A stretch of 45,261 nt of DNA, from assembly GCA_017436305.1 (NCBI GenBank), contig JAFSDJ010000064.1, positions 1 to 45,261 of the forward strand, written 5' to 3'. Shown one piece after another: positions 8,932 through 17,778 of the stretch. The stretch's first letter is position 1. Every line of letters begins with the position of its first letter. The stretch comes from Lachnospiraceae bacterium. GTDB taxonomy: Bacteria > Bacillota > Clostridia > Lachnospirales > Lachnospiraceae. The notes below the pieces were generated by a model. It was not told the DNA's origin. It saw only the letters and a program-made list of their open reading frames with translations, and searched no databases. A program made the translations under genes and the position numbers.

Positions 8932-9426
8932 TTATTCTTTCCAATTAAGCCTGTGAAGCTCTCCTTCTAACTGCATGTTGGAAAAATTATTTTGTCTTAA
9001 CGCCTCATACAGCACAATCGCCACTGAATTGGACAAATTCAAAGAACGAATCTTTTCAAGCATGGGAATACGAATGCAGGTTTCCTCATAATCCACCAGA
9101 ATTTCTTCCGGTATTCCGGCACTTTCTTTGCCAAACATAATAAAATCATCCGGCGAAAACTCCACATCTGTATAAACATGCTTTGCTTTCGTTGTGGCCA
9201 TCCAGATTTTGGCATTGGGATGTTTCTCTAAAAACTCCCGGAAATTCACGTATCTGGTTACATCCAAGTGCTCCCAGTAGTCCATTCCGGCACGCTTAAT
9301 GGATTTCTCATCCAGCTTAAATCCCAATGGTTCAATTAAATGAAGGCTCGTTCCCGTTGCCACACAGGTACGGCCAATATTTCCTGTATTCGCCGGAATT
9401 TCCGGCTGATGTAAAATAATGTTCAT
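8932..9426 (-). CDS. trmL: tRNA (cytidine(34)-2'-O)-methyltransferase TrmL
   Basis: This SPOUT-class (SpoU-like) enzyme methylates the ribose of the wobble base in tRNA-Leu isoacceptors. The 164-residue length is typical. Motifs are the N-terminal NIILHQPEIPANTGNIGRTC, the FGKESAGIPEEIL segment and the C-terminal knot with RIPMLEKIRSLNLSNSVAI. The start is 2 bases downstream of the aminotransferase stop, so it is the last gene of the lrp, aminotransferase, trmL run. It ends at a bidirectional terminator. Confidence 0.92.
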   Translation of the reverse strand: MNIILHQPEIPANTGNIGRTCVATGTSLHLIEPLGFKLDEKSIKRAGMDYWEHLDVTRYVNFREFLEKHPNAKIWMATTKAKHVYTDVEFSPDDFIMFGKESAGIPEEILVDYEETCIRIPMLEKIRSLNLSNSVAIVLYEALRQNNFSNMQLEGELHRLNWKE

Positions 9427-9428
9427 AA

Positions 9429-10604
9429 TTAGGAATTCTGTTCCTTTCTAAGCTTTGTAACAAATCTGTTCAGTCTTTCAATGGCAGTTTTTAAGTTTTC
9501 CAGAGAATATGCATAGGAAATTCTAAGGAATCCTTCACCACAGTCACCAAAAGCTGTTCCGGGAACAACTGCAACTTCCTCTTCCTGTAAAAATCTGGTA
9601 GCAAACTCCTCAGAAGTCATACCAAATTCCTTAATACAAGGGAATATGTAAAAAGCACCATATGGCTCAAAGCACTCTAAGCCCATTTCTTTAAACGCAT
9701 GAATCAGATAACGTCTTCTCTGATTGTAAGCTTCTCTCATTTGAGCTACTGCCTCGTCACCATTTTTCAAAGCTTCCACAGCAGCATACTGGCTTGTAGT
9801 AGGTGCACACATAATGGCAAACTGATGAATTTTAATCATCTGCTCGATAATTGCTTTTGGTCCACAGGCATAACCAAGTCTCCATCCGGTCATGGCATAT
9901 GCCTTAGAAAAACCGTTAATAACAATGGTTCTTTCCTTCATACCATCAATATTGGCAATGGAAACATGGTCTCCATTATAGGAAAGCTCTGCATAAATCT
10001 CGTCAGAAATAACGAAAATGTCATGCTTAATAATAACTTCTGCAATAGCCTCTAAATCCTCACGTTCCATAATAGCCCCTGTTGGATTGTTAGGGAACGG
10101 CAAAATCAATACCTTTGTTTTGTCTGTAATAGCATCCTCTAACTCTTTTGCTGTGAGTCTGAACTGGTTTTCATGCTTTAACTCAATAATAACCGGCTTT
10201 GCTCCTGCTAAAATGGCACATGGCTCATAAGAAACATAGCTTGGCTGGGGAATTAACACCTCTTCACCCGGATTAATCATAGCACGAAGACCAATATCAA
10301 TAGCTTCTGAGCCACCTACTGTTACGATTACTTCATCATTATAATGATACTCTAAATTCATACGTCTTTTTAAATATTTACAGATTTCTACTTTTAACTC
10401 TTTTAAACCTGCATTAGAAGTATAAAAAGTACGTCCTTTTTCCAAAGAATAAATACCTTCATCCCTAATAAACCAAGGAGTCTCAAAATCCGGCTCTCCT
10501 ACACCTAATGAGATGGCATTTTCCATTTCGCTTACGATGTCAAAGAACTTTCTAATACCTGAAGGCTTTAATGCAACTACCTGATCTGCTAATGGATTTC
10601 TCAT
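9429..10604 (-). CDS. PLP-dependent class I/II aminotransferase (aspartate/aromatic type)
   Basis: This fold-type I aminotransferase of 391 residues belongs to the AspC/PatA-like group. Visible features are SLGVGEPDFETP near the N-terminus, the PFPNNPTGAIM motif, ISDEIYAELSY (Asp contacting the pyridine nitrogen) and the PLP lysine Lys234 in INGFSKAYAMTGWRLGY. The C-terminal arginine that holds the substrate carboxylate is in FLRISYA. The substrate cannot be fixed from sequence. The start codon overlaps the stop of the Lrp-family gene by 4 bases, so the regulator and enzyme are translationally coupled. The regulator may therefore control amino-acid use through this enzyme. Confidence 0.88.
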   Translation of the reverse strand: MRNPLADQVVALKPSGIRKFFDIVSEMENAISLGVGEPDFETPWFIRDEGIYSLEKGRTFYTSNAGLKELKVEICKYLKRRMNLEYHYNDEVIVTVGGSEAIDIGLRAMINPGEEVLIPQPSYVSYEPCAILAGAKPVIIELKHENQFRLTAKELEDAITDKTKVLILPFPNNPTGAIMEREDLEAIAEVIIKHDIFVISDEIYAELSYNGDHVSIANIDGMKERTIVINGFSKAYAMTGWRLGYACGPKAIIEQMIKIHQFAIMCAPTTSQYAAVEALKNGDEAVAQMREAYNQRRRYLIHAFKEMGLECFEPYGAFYIFPCIKEFGMTSEEFATRFLQEEEVAVVPGTAFGDCGEGFLRISYAYSLENLKTAIERLNRFVTKLRKEQNS

Positions 10605-11083
10605 GGTGTAATCTTCATCCTTTCATCTGTTGTTTTGTTTGCTAAAATGGTTCCGTGGTCTTTATATTTCTTTAAGATAAAGTGAGTTGCTGTACTAAGC
10701 ACAGACTCCATGGTTGATAACTTGTCAGAAACAAAGTTGGATACCTCTTTTAAGGACTTTCCTTCTAATGTAACTAAAAGGTCATAACCACCTGAAATCA
10801 GATATACTGCACGAACCTCCGGATATTTGTAAATTCTTTCTGCAATATTATCAAATCCCTGACCTCTCTGAGGTGTTACACGAACCTCAATTAAAGCAGT
10901 TACCTTATCAATAGAAGTTTTCTCCCAGTCGATTAAAGTATGATAACCACAAATCACACCTTCCTCTTCCATTTTCTTTAACTCGTTAGCCACATCAATC
11001 TCCGGCATCCCTAAAATCACAGCCAGCTCTTTAATATCTATACGGCTGTTTTTCTCTATAATAGATAAAATTTGTTCTCTCAT
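10601..11083 (-). CDS. Lrp/AsnC-family transcriptional regulator
   Basis: The 160-residue protein has an N-terminal winged helix-turn-helix (NSRIDIKELAVILGMPEIDVANELKKMEEEG, split here only for description) and a C-terminal RAM/AsnC effector domain (about 60-140). The effector domain includes ALIEVRVTPQRG and YLISGGYDLLVTLEG. Family members sense amino acids and form octamers. The gene overlaps the aminotransferase downstream by ATGA. An AAGGAGAG ribosome site precedes the ATG, after an AT-rich spacer of about 80 bases. Confidence 0.9.
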   Translation of the reverse strand: MREQILSIIEKNSRIDIKELAVILGMPEIDVANELKKMEEEGVICGYHTLIDWEKTSIDKVTALIEVRVTPQRGQGFDNIAERIYKYPEVRAVYLISGGYDLLVTLEGKSLKEVSNFVSDKLSTMESVLSTATHFILKKYKDHGTILANKTTDERMKITP

Positions 11084-11165
11084 ACGTATACTCTCCTTAT
11101 ATTATATTTTCTTTATTATAATTATCAGCCTTGGCAAATATCCCTCATAGACTACACATTTACGC

Positions 11166-12161
11166 CTATTCATTAAGGCCTAATGCTTTATACAGTTCAT
11201 CTGTCTTAGGCGGCTCTAAAAATCTGCTTTCTTCTCCGCTTATTACTACTCTATCGTTGTTATCGGTTGTTTTTCCAATAACAGCTGCATGAATTCCCTC
11301 TTCCTCCAGGGTAGCAACCAGATCATGCCCCTTGTCAGTAATCATAAGCAAACTACCGCTGGAAATCAGCTCATAGGGGCTAACGCGGAAAAATTCGCAG
11401 ATTTCAACTGTCTCCTGTTTTATAGGAATCTTTTTTAAGTCGATTTTCAGTCCAACGCCTGCGCCTTCTGCCATCTCCCATAGGGCTCCAAAAATTCCAC
11501 CCTCTGTTACATCATGCATAGCACCTACGCCGGACTTAACCGCGGTGGCGGCCTCCTTTACAATGGAAAGGTACTGATCAAATCCCTTGGCTGTATTGAT
11601 TAAGTGGCTTGGATATTTGGTTAAAAGCTCTTCTTCCTTTTCCTTTGCTAAAATAGAAGTTCCCTCTAGTCCAATCCACTTACTAACCACTACATCCTGA
11701 TGAGGTTTTATATTTTTCTCAGAAAATAACTGATCTTTTTTTCCTTTTCCAATGCCTGTTACAGTAAGTACAGGTCTGTTTACTGCATCTGTAATTTCTG
11801 TATGTCCACCTAAAACCTGCATATTTAATTTAGCACATTCAGTCTCAATATCGGCCATAATATTTTTAATATGGGCTTCTCTTGTCCTAGGTGGTAACAA
11901 CGCTGTAACCATAATACCAATCAGCTCTCCACCACTGGAAGCAATATCATTGGCGGTAATGTGAACTGCTAACTTTCCCACATCCTCTTTTGCTCCTGTA
12001 ATAGGGTCCGTGGATACAATAAAGGTTTCATCTTCCTTAAGCTGTAAAATAGCACAATCCTCACCTACACCGGGCCCCACTAACACTTCATCCCGCCTGT
12101 TATGTACTTGTTTTAATATGGAACGTTTCAAGACTGCTTCCGGTACTTTTCCAATTTTCAT
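11166..12161 (-). CDS. AIR synthase (PurM)/HypE-like ATP-binding protein
   Basis: The 331-residue protein is related to the PurM, SelD and HypE superfamily, whose members form dimers and bind ATP in a glycine-rich N-terminal half. It shows the N-terminal GVGEDCAIL, STDPITGAKEDVGKLAVH, ANDIASSGGELIGI and GGHTEITDAV. The C-terminal half carries HDVTEGGIFGALWEMAEGAG and EEEGIHAAVIG. It is closer to HypE (carbamoyl dehydratase of [NiFe]-hydrogenase maturation) than to true PurM. However, none of the other hyp genes, and no hydrogenase or purine gene, lies in the window. The real substrate is unknown. It follows the VanW gene after about 75 bases. Confidence 0.8.
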   Translation of the reverse strand: MKIGKVPEAVLKRSILKQVHNRRDEVLVGPGVGEDCAILQLKEDETFIVSTDPITGAKEDVGKLAVHITANDIASSGGELIGIMVTALLPPRTREAHIKNIMADIETECAKLNMQVLGGHTEITDAVNRPVLTVTGIGKGKKDQLFSEKNIKPHQDVVVSKWIGLEGTSILAKEKEEELLTKYPSHLINTAKGFDQYLSIVKEAATAVKSGVGAMHDVTEGGIFGALWEMAEGAGVGLKIDLKKIPIKQETVEICEFFRVSPYELISSGSLLMITDKGHDLVATLEEEGIHAAVIGKTTDNNDRVVISGEESRFLEPPKTDELYKALGLNE

Positions 12162-12182
12162 ATATACCTACCTATACAACGA

Positions 12183-12210
12183 TAGGAAGTTCCACTTCTG
12201 AAACTTCCTA
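12183..12210. other. Hairpin between the VanW gene and the AIR synthase-like gene
   Basis: The 9-bp arms TAGGAAGTT and AACTTCCTA enclose a 10-base loop. There is no T-run on the minus strand, so it is a poor terminator. It may be an mRNA-stabilising or processing structure between the two genes. Confidence 0.5.
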
Positions 12211-12237
12211 ACATAGTTCTATTTTGTTACTATTTTA

Positions 12238-13764
12238 TTACTGACCTGCTGCCGCCTGCTGAGCCGCCTGTTGCTGTGCTATGGCTGCCTGCTGCTGTGC
12301 TAAAGCCGCCTGAGCTGCTGCCTGTGCAGGATCCGTTGTAACTGCTGCAATTACATTTCTTACATGATCAATGCTCTGTGTTGCAATAGCTGCGTTTACC
12401 GCTGCTGAAGCATTTGGATCCGGAGAAGCTGTTCCTACAACTGCTGTTCTTGGGGTCATCTTATAAGTACTCTTATTTACCTGAGTACGACTTTCTTCCA
12501 CACCATCTACGGTAACGACTTTCCAAAGCTGTGCCACATAGCCTGTATGCGCTGACTGGACATTGATAAATCCAATGGGCTGACCGCCGTCTGCAATTAC
12601 TTTTTCTCCTTCCGGCGCAGTTTTTTTGACAACTTCACTTACATAGCTTACTTCTCTGTTTGATGGTCTTGTTTCTACACCATAAATTGTGAAAGTAATC
12701 TTTTTATCTGCTGTAACACCTTCTATATAAATTGGATGCTCTAAATTGTTGGTAAATTTAAAATCCTTTGCTGTTCCGGCAATAGCCGCATCTGCCGAAG
12801 GATCAACATAAGTAACAATCATAGAATGATTGTGACGTTCTGTTACTTCTAACTCTGCCTTTAAAACAGCATTGTACAATGTAGTAGAAACCTGGCAAAT
12901 ACCACCGCCTAAGCTGTCTACCACCATACCATTTAAATAAGAACCGGCTTCAAAATATCCGTTTTCTGTTGTAAATGGACTTACTGTTTCGTACATGGAG
13001 AAAGAATCTCCCGGATAAAGCAATGTGCCATTTACAAGTCTGCATCCGTTTGCCACATTTCCAGAGCGGTTAGAACCTGAGGAAGAATAGTTGGTTGTAA
13101 AAGTACCAAGTACATCTTTTACTTTAGATAATTCTTCTTCTGTTCCTCTAGGTTGTTCTACGGCAACCTGTAAATCAATTGCATCATCCTGTCCGGTCCA
13201 CTCTGTAGTAAGATAATCATAAATTAACGACGTAGAACCTGCAACATCAATTACAACACCTGTCTGTCCCGGTTCAATGACAAACTCACCATTTTCTCTC
13301 CTTAATGTAGCATCCTCTGCAGATACGTTAAACTCTGCACAATCTTCCTCTACAATTTTAGAAATGGCTTCTTTATCAAAGTCATAGGTAATTGGAAGTA
13401 CTTCTTTTTCGTATTCCAAATCCTTTAACGCTTTATACCTTTGTACAATATTTCCTACTTTTCCAATGGAAAGGGCTTCTTCCACTACTTCTTCATTGCT
13501 CCAGCTTATGTTAAAATCTCCAACTGAAACAGACAGTTGATTGTTGTTCATAGCATTTAAAGTAATGACTGAGTCTTTTAATGAGGAAACATATTCATTC
13601 ACTGCTGAAACTGCTTCCTGTTCAGTCATTCCTGAAACATCAACTTCACCAATGAAAACATTATTTTCAATGGTATCCTTACCGGATGCTGCATCTGCTT
13701 CCATCCCCCCCAAAAACAACAGGGACACAAAAACTGCAAACAATGGAATAATATACTTTCTCAT
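12238..13764 (-). CDS. Secreted VanW-family protein with peptidoglycan-binding-like domain and Ala/Gln-rich tail
   Basis: The 508-residue exported protein has a signal peptide at 1-25 (IIPLFAVFVSLLFLGG, then ADAA). A PG_binding_4-like domain covers about 35-205. The VanW domain (about 220-345) has GGGICQVSTTLYNAVL and TERHNHSMIV, and a G5-like segment follows (about 365-440). The last 40 residues are almost only Ala and Gln (LAQQQAAIAQQQAAQQAAAG). VanW domains are common in Clostridia and were named from vancomycin clusters, but their reaction is not established; a cell-wall role is inferred. No other van gene is present. In the leader, an 8-bp hairpin, TTTAGAGA/TCTCTAAA (13791-13813), lies 27 bases before the ATG. 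The ribosome site is GAGGAGAG. Confidence 0.87.
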   Translation of the reverse strand: MRKYIIPLFAVFVSLLFLGGMEADAASGKDTIENNVFIGEVDVSGMTEQEAVSAVNEYVSSLKDSVITLNAMNNNQLSVSVGDFNISWSNEEVVEEALSIGKVGNIVQRYKALKDLEYEKEVLPITYDFDKEAISKIVEEDCAEFNVSAEDATLRRENGEFVIEPGQTGVVIDVAGSTSLIYDYLTTEWTGQDDAIDLQVAVEQPRGTEEELSKVKDVLGTFTTNYSSSGSNRSGNVANGCRLVNGTLLYPGDSFSMYETVSPFTTENGYFEAGSYLNGMVVDSLGGGICQVSTTLYNAVLKAELEVTERHNHSMIVTYVDPSADAAIAGTAKDFKFTNNLEHPIYIEGVTADKKITFTIYGVETRPSNREVSYVSEVVKKTAPEGEKVIADGGQPIGFINVQSAHTGYVAQLWKVVTVDGVEESRTQVNKSTYKMTPRTAVVGTASPDPNASAAVNAAIATQSIDHVRNVIAAVTTDPAQAAAQAALAQQQAAIAQQQAAQQAAAGQ

Positions 13765-13968
13765 AATGCTCTCCTCGTGTTATAATCTGATTTAGAGAAA
13801 AAGTCTCTCTAAATATTCCATAGAATTATCTGCTGTTAGACTATAGAAACAGCTAATGGTAATACTAGGGATAAGATTAAAATAATAATAATGATTGTTG
13901 AAAAAATTTGTTTTGATTTTTTACTATTAAACATTTTGATTCACCTTCTTACTGAAAGGATATTATAT

Positions 13969-14586
13969 ATGAATTTTATTATTTTGGCAAGCTTTATTGT
14001 GTTTGGAGTGTGGCTTACCTATCAGCTTTCCAAGTCCAATAAGGACAATGAAAAAGCAGAAAAAGAATTTTGGCAACGGGAGCACGAAGCTAACTCTGTT
14101 CGAAAGAAGTCACTTGACTCTCTTAATTACATTGAAATTCCTATGGATAGGCTCCCTTTTTCAGTCCTTACCGACAATGAACAGATTAAAAACTGTATAG
14201 ACCAGATTCTTGCCCTTAGTGAAGTAAAAATTGTTAATTTTACAGGTCTTACAAACACGGACTTAAAACTGGAATATGGCACAGCCAATATCACTGTTTT
14301 ATCTGAATATGACCAAAACTACACGTTGTTAGCCAGAACCTTGTATACATGGGGCAATCTGTTATATGATGCCGGTTATGTAACGGAGGCCGTTCTTCCT
14401 TTGGAATTTGCTATTTCCACCGGCACTGACATTAGTGGTAATTATAAGCTTTTAGCCACTATTTACAGAGACAGGGGACAGGTTTCAAAAATTGAGGACC
14501 TTATTCTGGCTGCGGAAAACCTAAACTCCATAATGAAAAAGCCTATTCTTTCCCTTCTTTCGGATATCGTCCATGGCGAAAAATAA
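13969..14586 (+). CDS. Small membrane-anchored protein of unknown function, possibly TPR-like
   Basis: I do not recognise a named family. The 205-residue protein begins with one hydrophobic segment (about 2-20, IILASFIVFGVWLTYQL). A charged linker and a soluble helical C-terminus follow. The stretch LYTWGNLLYDAGYVTEAVLPLEFA, then YKLLATIYRDRGQ, has the spacing of tetratricopeptide-like helices. The ATG at 13969 is chosen because GAAAGGA (13954-13960) precedes it; an upstream in-frame ATG at 13891 has no ribosome site. The last 44 bases overlap the 3' end of the convergent dnaQ-like gene. Function is unknown. Confidence 0.7.
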   Translation: MNFIILASFIVFGVWLTYQLSKSNKDNEKAEKEFWQREHEANSVRKKSLDSLNYIEIPMDRLPFSVLTDNEQIKNCIDQILALSEVKIVNFTGLTNTDLKLEYGTANITVLSEYDQNYTLLARTLYTWGNLLYDAGYVTEAVLPLEFAISTGTDISGNYKLLATIYRDRGQVSKIEDLILAAENLNSIMKKPILSLLSDIVHGEK

Positions 14587-15262
14587 TCTGATCCATATAA
14601 CGGCTTGCTTCACTTTTTGTCAGCTTGTCAATGTTGTATTCAGGAGTTAGCGAATGATAACTTAATAGCTTCAAAAGCTGTTCTTTCTGGGACCTTGTAG
14701 CAGGTCCCTCTTTTTTAACCTGATATATTAGCTTTTTAGGGGAAAACAGCTTATCTTCCTCTTTATAAAATCTATCCTTTAAAAGATTAAACAGTGCATA
14801 AGTAGCCCGGGCATCTTCTAAGGCTCTGTGTGCCTGATGTTCAATACCAAAATAACTGCATAAATATGTTAGTCTTCTACTCTCCAATTCCGGCAAATAT
14901 GCCCTTGCAATGGCTAACGTATCCACTCCTTCTCTTTCATAGGAATATCCCTGATTCACTGCTGCCCTTTTTAAAAAAGAATAGTCAAACAAAATACTAT
15001 GCCCTAACAGGGGATAATCTTCTGCAAACTCCATATATTCCGGCAATACATGCTCAATATAGGAAGCCTGTGCTAACTCTTCATCGGTTATATGGGTAAT
15101 ATTTTCTACCGCCTCAGTTAAAGTTCTTCCCGGATTTACAAGCATCTGGAAGGTTTCCACCAGCTTACCATTTTGGATTTTTAGTGCGCCAATTTCTATA
15201 ATTTTATCTTTTTTGGGGTTCAGCCCGGTAGTTTCCAAATCCACTACGATATAAGAGTCCAT
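14543..15262 (-). CDS. DnaQ-family 3'-5' exonuclease (DEDDh, PolIII epsilon-like)
   Basis: The 239-residue exonuclease has all three motifs. ExoI is VVDLETTGLNPKKDKIIEIG (Asp and Glu). ExoII is LLGHSILFDYSFLKRA. ExoIII is HRALEDARATYAL, with the catalytic His and Asp of the DEDDh class. A C-terminal extension (about 170-239) includes a small helical segment (ATRSQKEQLLKLLSYH) that may bind DNA or a partner. It is a stand-alone nuclease, distinct from the domain inside PolC. It lies 38 bases downstream of nth, so the two may be co-transcribed. Its 3' end overlaps the convergent 13969 gene. Confidence 0.88.
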   Translation of the reverse strand: MDSYIVVDLETTGLNPKKDKIIEIGALKIQNGKLVETFQMLVNPGRTLTEAVENITHITDEELAQASYIEHVLPEYMEFAEDYPLLGHSILFDYSFLKRAAVNQGYSYEREGVDTLAIARAYLPELESRRLTYLCSYFGIEHQAHRALEDARATYALFNLLKDRFYKEEDKLFSPKKLIYQVKKEGPATRSQKEQLLKLLSYHSLTPEYNIDKLTKSEASRYMDQIIFRHGRYPKEGKE

Positions 15263-15300
15263 CTTTTATCCCTTGTTACTAATTATAACCTTGGCAGTAA

Positions 15301-15960
15301 CTATCCTTTCTTAGCTTTCTTTTTCGCTGAGGTATTTTTCTTGTAATAGGAGCAGTATTCTGTTAAAAAACATTCTTCGCACTTAGGATTTCTGGCCATA
15401 CAGATTTGTCTCCCAAAGGTAATAACCTGTATGTTGTATAAAATCCAGTGATCCTTTGGCAGAACCTTCATTAAATCCTGCTCAATTTTTACCGGATCTT
15501 CTTCTTTTGTAAAGCCTAATTTCTTGGAGATTCTCTTTACATGAGTATCTACTACCACACTTGGCTCATGAAAAATATTGCCTCTGATTACATTAGCTGT
15601 TTTTCGTCCCACTCCCTGTAAGGCAGTCAGTGCATCTATATCCGATGGCACTTCTCCACCATGAATGATTAGCAAGTCCTTAGAGCAGGCAATAATATTT
15701 TTTGCCTTATTGTGGTAAAATCCCGTAGGCTTAATATCCTGCTCTAACTCCTTTAAATCAGCGTTGGCAAAATCCTCTATGCTTTTGTACTTCCTAAACA
15801 AATCCTTTGTTACAATGTTTACTCTGGCGTCAGTGCATTGGGCACTAAGCATGGTAGCAATTAATAGCTGCCAGGGATTTTCATGATCTAAATAGCACTT
15901 ATACTCGGTTGTATACACCTCATCCAGTTTGTCTAATATTTCTTTTGTACGTTTCGTCAT
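15301..15960 (-). CDS. nth: Endonuclease III (DNA glycosylase/AP lyase)
   Basis: Nth removes oxidised pyrimidines and cuts abasic sites in base excision repair. The 219-residue protein has the helix-hairpin-helix LTALQGVGRKTANVI with the catalytic Lys, then VVDTHVKRISKKLGF with the catalytic Asp. A C-terminal [4Fe-4S] loop, CMARNPKCEECFLTEYC, has the spacing C-x6-C-x2-C-x5-C. The ATG at 15960 follows AGGAG by 6 bases; a longer frame to 15993 runs into repeat sequence and has no support. The leader consists almost entirely of an R1 repeat copy. Confidence 0.95.
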   Translation of the reverse strand: MTKRTKEILDKLDEVYTTEYKCYLDHENPWQLLIATMLSAQCTDARVNIVTKDLFRKYKSIEDFANADLKELEQDIKPTGFYHNKAKNIIACSKDLLIIHGGEVPSDIDALTALQGVGRKTANVIRGNIFHEPSVVVDTHVKRISKKLGFTKEEDPVKIEQDLMKVLPKDHWILYNIQVITFGRQICMARNPKCEECFLTEYCSYYKKNTSAKKKAKKG

Positions 15961-15975
15961 ATACATTCTCCTGTA

Positions 15976-16028
15976 AATCATGCCGTTACACAACCACCCG
16001 GGTGTCCGGCTACTATGTAAGCAGCAAC
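15976..16028 (-). repeat. Leader repeat family R1, copy upstream of nth
   Basis: The minus strand starts GTTGCTGCTTACATAG, followed by TAGCCGGACACCCGGGTG and ending in the CATGATT box just before the nth ribosome site. The centre has become the palindrome CACCCGGGTG. It starts about 11 bases after the stop of the upstream radical SAM gene and points toward nth. Confidence 0.65.
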
Positions 16029-16038
16029 TTCACATGCC

Positions 16039-17778
16039 TCACAAAACCTGATGTATGGAAGCTTCATAAGTAAGTGGTGACCGGTTTTTATAATCAAATA
16101 GTAAAAAAACAGGCAGTAAAAGCTTCTTTCCGGTATTTAAATCATAGTCAAAAACCTCTATATGGGTCATTTTAGCCATCTGTCTTGCGTCATACTGTGT
16201 ATAATCAGGCAAAATTGTTCTCTCCTGAGCTTCCTTTCTGTAAAAAGCACGCATAGCTTCTTTATAAGGAGTTAAATCCTTTGAAAACTCCGGACGACTT
16301 TTGGCATTTTCCCTTAAATAAAAATCCATTGTAAGGAGCTCCCTAAATAGATTTTCTTCATAGAATACCGGAAGTTGCTCATTGCTAACTGCCGCTATTC
16401 TATTTATAGCAAATTCTAATAAAACCTGATACCGGTAAGTTCTGGAAGGAGTGCTTACAAAATATCCCATTTTTTCATAATAAGAAGCCAATGCTTCATA
16501 CAGTGCAAACGGGGTGTCAAAAAGCTTTTCCAATATGGGAATGGTAGCGGTAAACTGGTTGCTGTTATAATAAAGCTCCACCATTTCCTCAATCTGTTTT
16601 AATTTCCGTATCTCTTCGTAAGAAATCCATTTTGTATATAGCACCTCATAAGGCTCTCTGGTAGTATAAACAATGCCATATTCTTTTGCATTATGATATA
16701 TTTTAGAACCCTTTAACACTTTTAAAAAACCAAGCTGCAACTGTTCCGGTTTCATGGCATATACATCATTAAAAGACCTTTGAAAAGTTTCATAATCCTC
16801 ATAAGGAAGTCCGGCGATTAAATCTAAATGCTCGTGAATATTGTTCCCCTGCTTAATAGCCCCAACGATTTTACTTAATTTTTCCACATCCATAACTCTG
16901 TCAATCTCAGAAATAGTTGCAGGATTTGTGGACTGAACTCCAATTTCTAACTGAACCGCTCCCGGTCTTAATGTATTTAAAAGTGCAATTTCCTCTTCAT
17001 TTAAAATATCTGCTGCCACTTCAAAATGGAAATTGGTAATTCCGTTGTCATGGTCCTTAATATACTGCCATATGCCCATTGCATGAGCATGATTGCAGTT
17101 AAAAGTACGGTCTACAAATTTTACCTGAGCTACCTGATTGTCTAAGAAAAACTGAAGCTCCTTTTTTACAATTTCTAAATTTCGAAGTCTTACTGTTTTA
17201 TCAATGGAAGAAAGGCAATAACTGCATCTGAAAGGACATCCTCTGCTTGACTCATAGTAAATAATTTTATTTTGAAAATCCTCCAGATTTCCATACAAAA
17301 ATGGAAGCTTATTTAAATCAGTTAAAGGTCTGTCCTCCGTTTTCCCTTCCTGATATGTAATGCCTTTTATAGAGGCTAATTCCCTGTTTCCTTCCACATA
17401 ATATTCCATTAACTCTAAGAAGGTTTCTTCTCCTTCTCCCCGCATAATACCGGTAATTTCCGGATGTCCGGTTAGCACCTGCTCACTATTATAGGAAACC
17501 TCCGGACCTCCAAGCCATATAGGAACCCCAGGCAGTATTTTTCTGATTTCCTCTGTTAAAGTAAGAATAGCTGATATATTCCAGATATAGCAGGAAAATC
17601 CAAGTACATCCGGCTTTTTTTTATAAATATCTCCCATAATTTCGTCTAAGGACTGATTGATAGTATACTCAGCTAACTCTATATGCTCTTTATATGAGTT
17701 AGCATAAGCTCTTAGACTGTAAAGTCCGGGATTTGAATGTATGTATTTTGCATTTAAGGCTACTAATAAAAATTTCAT
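16039..17778 (-). CDS. B12-binding-domain radical SAM protein (DUF4080 type)
   Basis: The 579-residue protein has a cobalamin-binding-like Rossmann domain (about 1-135, with LGFSCYIWN and PIWLGGPEVSY). A radical SAM barrel follows, with the cluster motif GCPFRCSYC (Cys181, Cys185, Cys188). A C-terminal DUF4080 region contains PSRTYRYQVLLEFA. Related proteins carry out methyl transfer or unknown chemistry, so the substrate is not assignable. It overlaps the tadA stop by 4 bases (ATGA) and is probably co-expressed with tadA. The domain calls rest on motif recognition. Confidence 0.85.
   Translation of the reverse strand: MKFLLVALNAKYIHSNPGLYSLRAYANSYKEHIELAEYTINQSLDEIMGDIYKKKPDVLGFSCYIWNISAILTLTEEIRKILPGVPIWLGGPEVSYNSEQVLTGHPEITGIMRGEGEETFLELMEYYVEGNRELASIKGITYQEGKTEDRPLTDLNKLPFLYGNLEDFQNKIIYYESSRGCPFRCSYCLSSIDKTVRLRNLEIVKKELQFFLDNQVAQVKFVDRTFNCNHAHAMGIWQYIKDHDNGITNFHFEVAADILNEEEIALLNTLRPGAVQLEIGVQSTNPATISEIDRVMDVEKLSKIVGAIKQGNNIHEHLDLIAGLPYEDYETFQRSFNDVYAMKPEQLQLGFLKVLKGSKIYHNAKEYGIVYTTREPYEVLYTKWISYEEIRKLKQIEEMVELYYNSNQFTATIPILEKLFDTPFALYEALASYYEKMGYFVSTPSRTYRYQVLLEFAINRIAAVSNEQLPVFYEENLFRELLTMDFYLRENAKSRPEFSKDLTPYKEAMRAFYRKEAQERTILPDYTQYDARQMAKMTHIEVFDYDLNTGKKLLLPVFLLFDYKNRSPLTYEASIHQVL

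Noticed and set aside
12238-13764. Vancomycin resistance cluster
   Set aside because: Only the VanW domain is present; no vanA/B/H/X/Y genes are near, and VanW domains are common in susceptible Clostridia.
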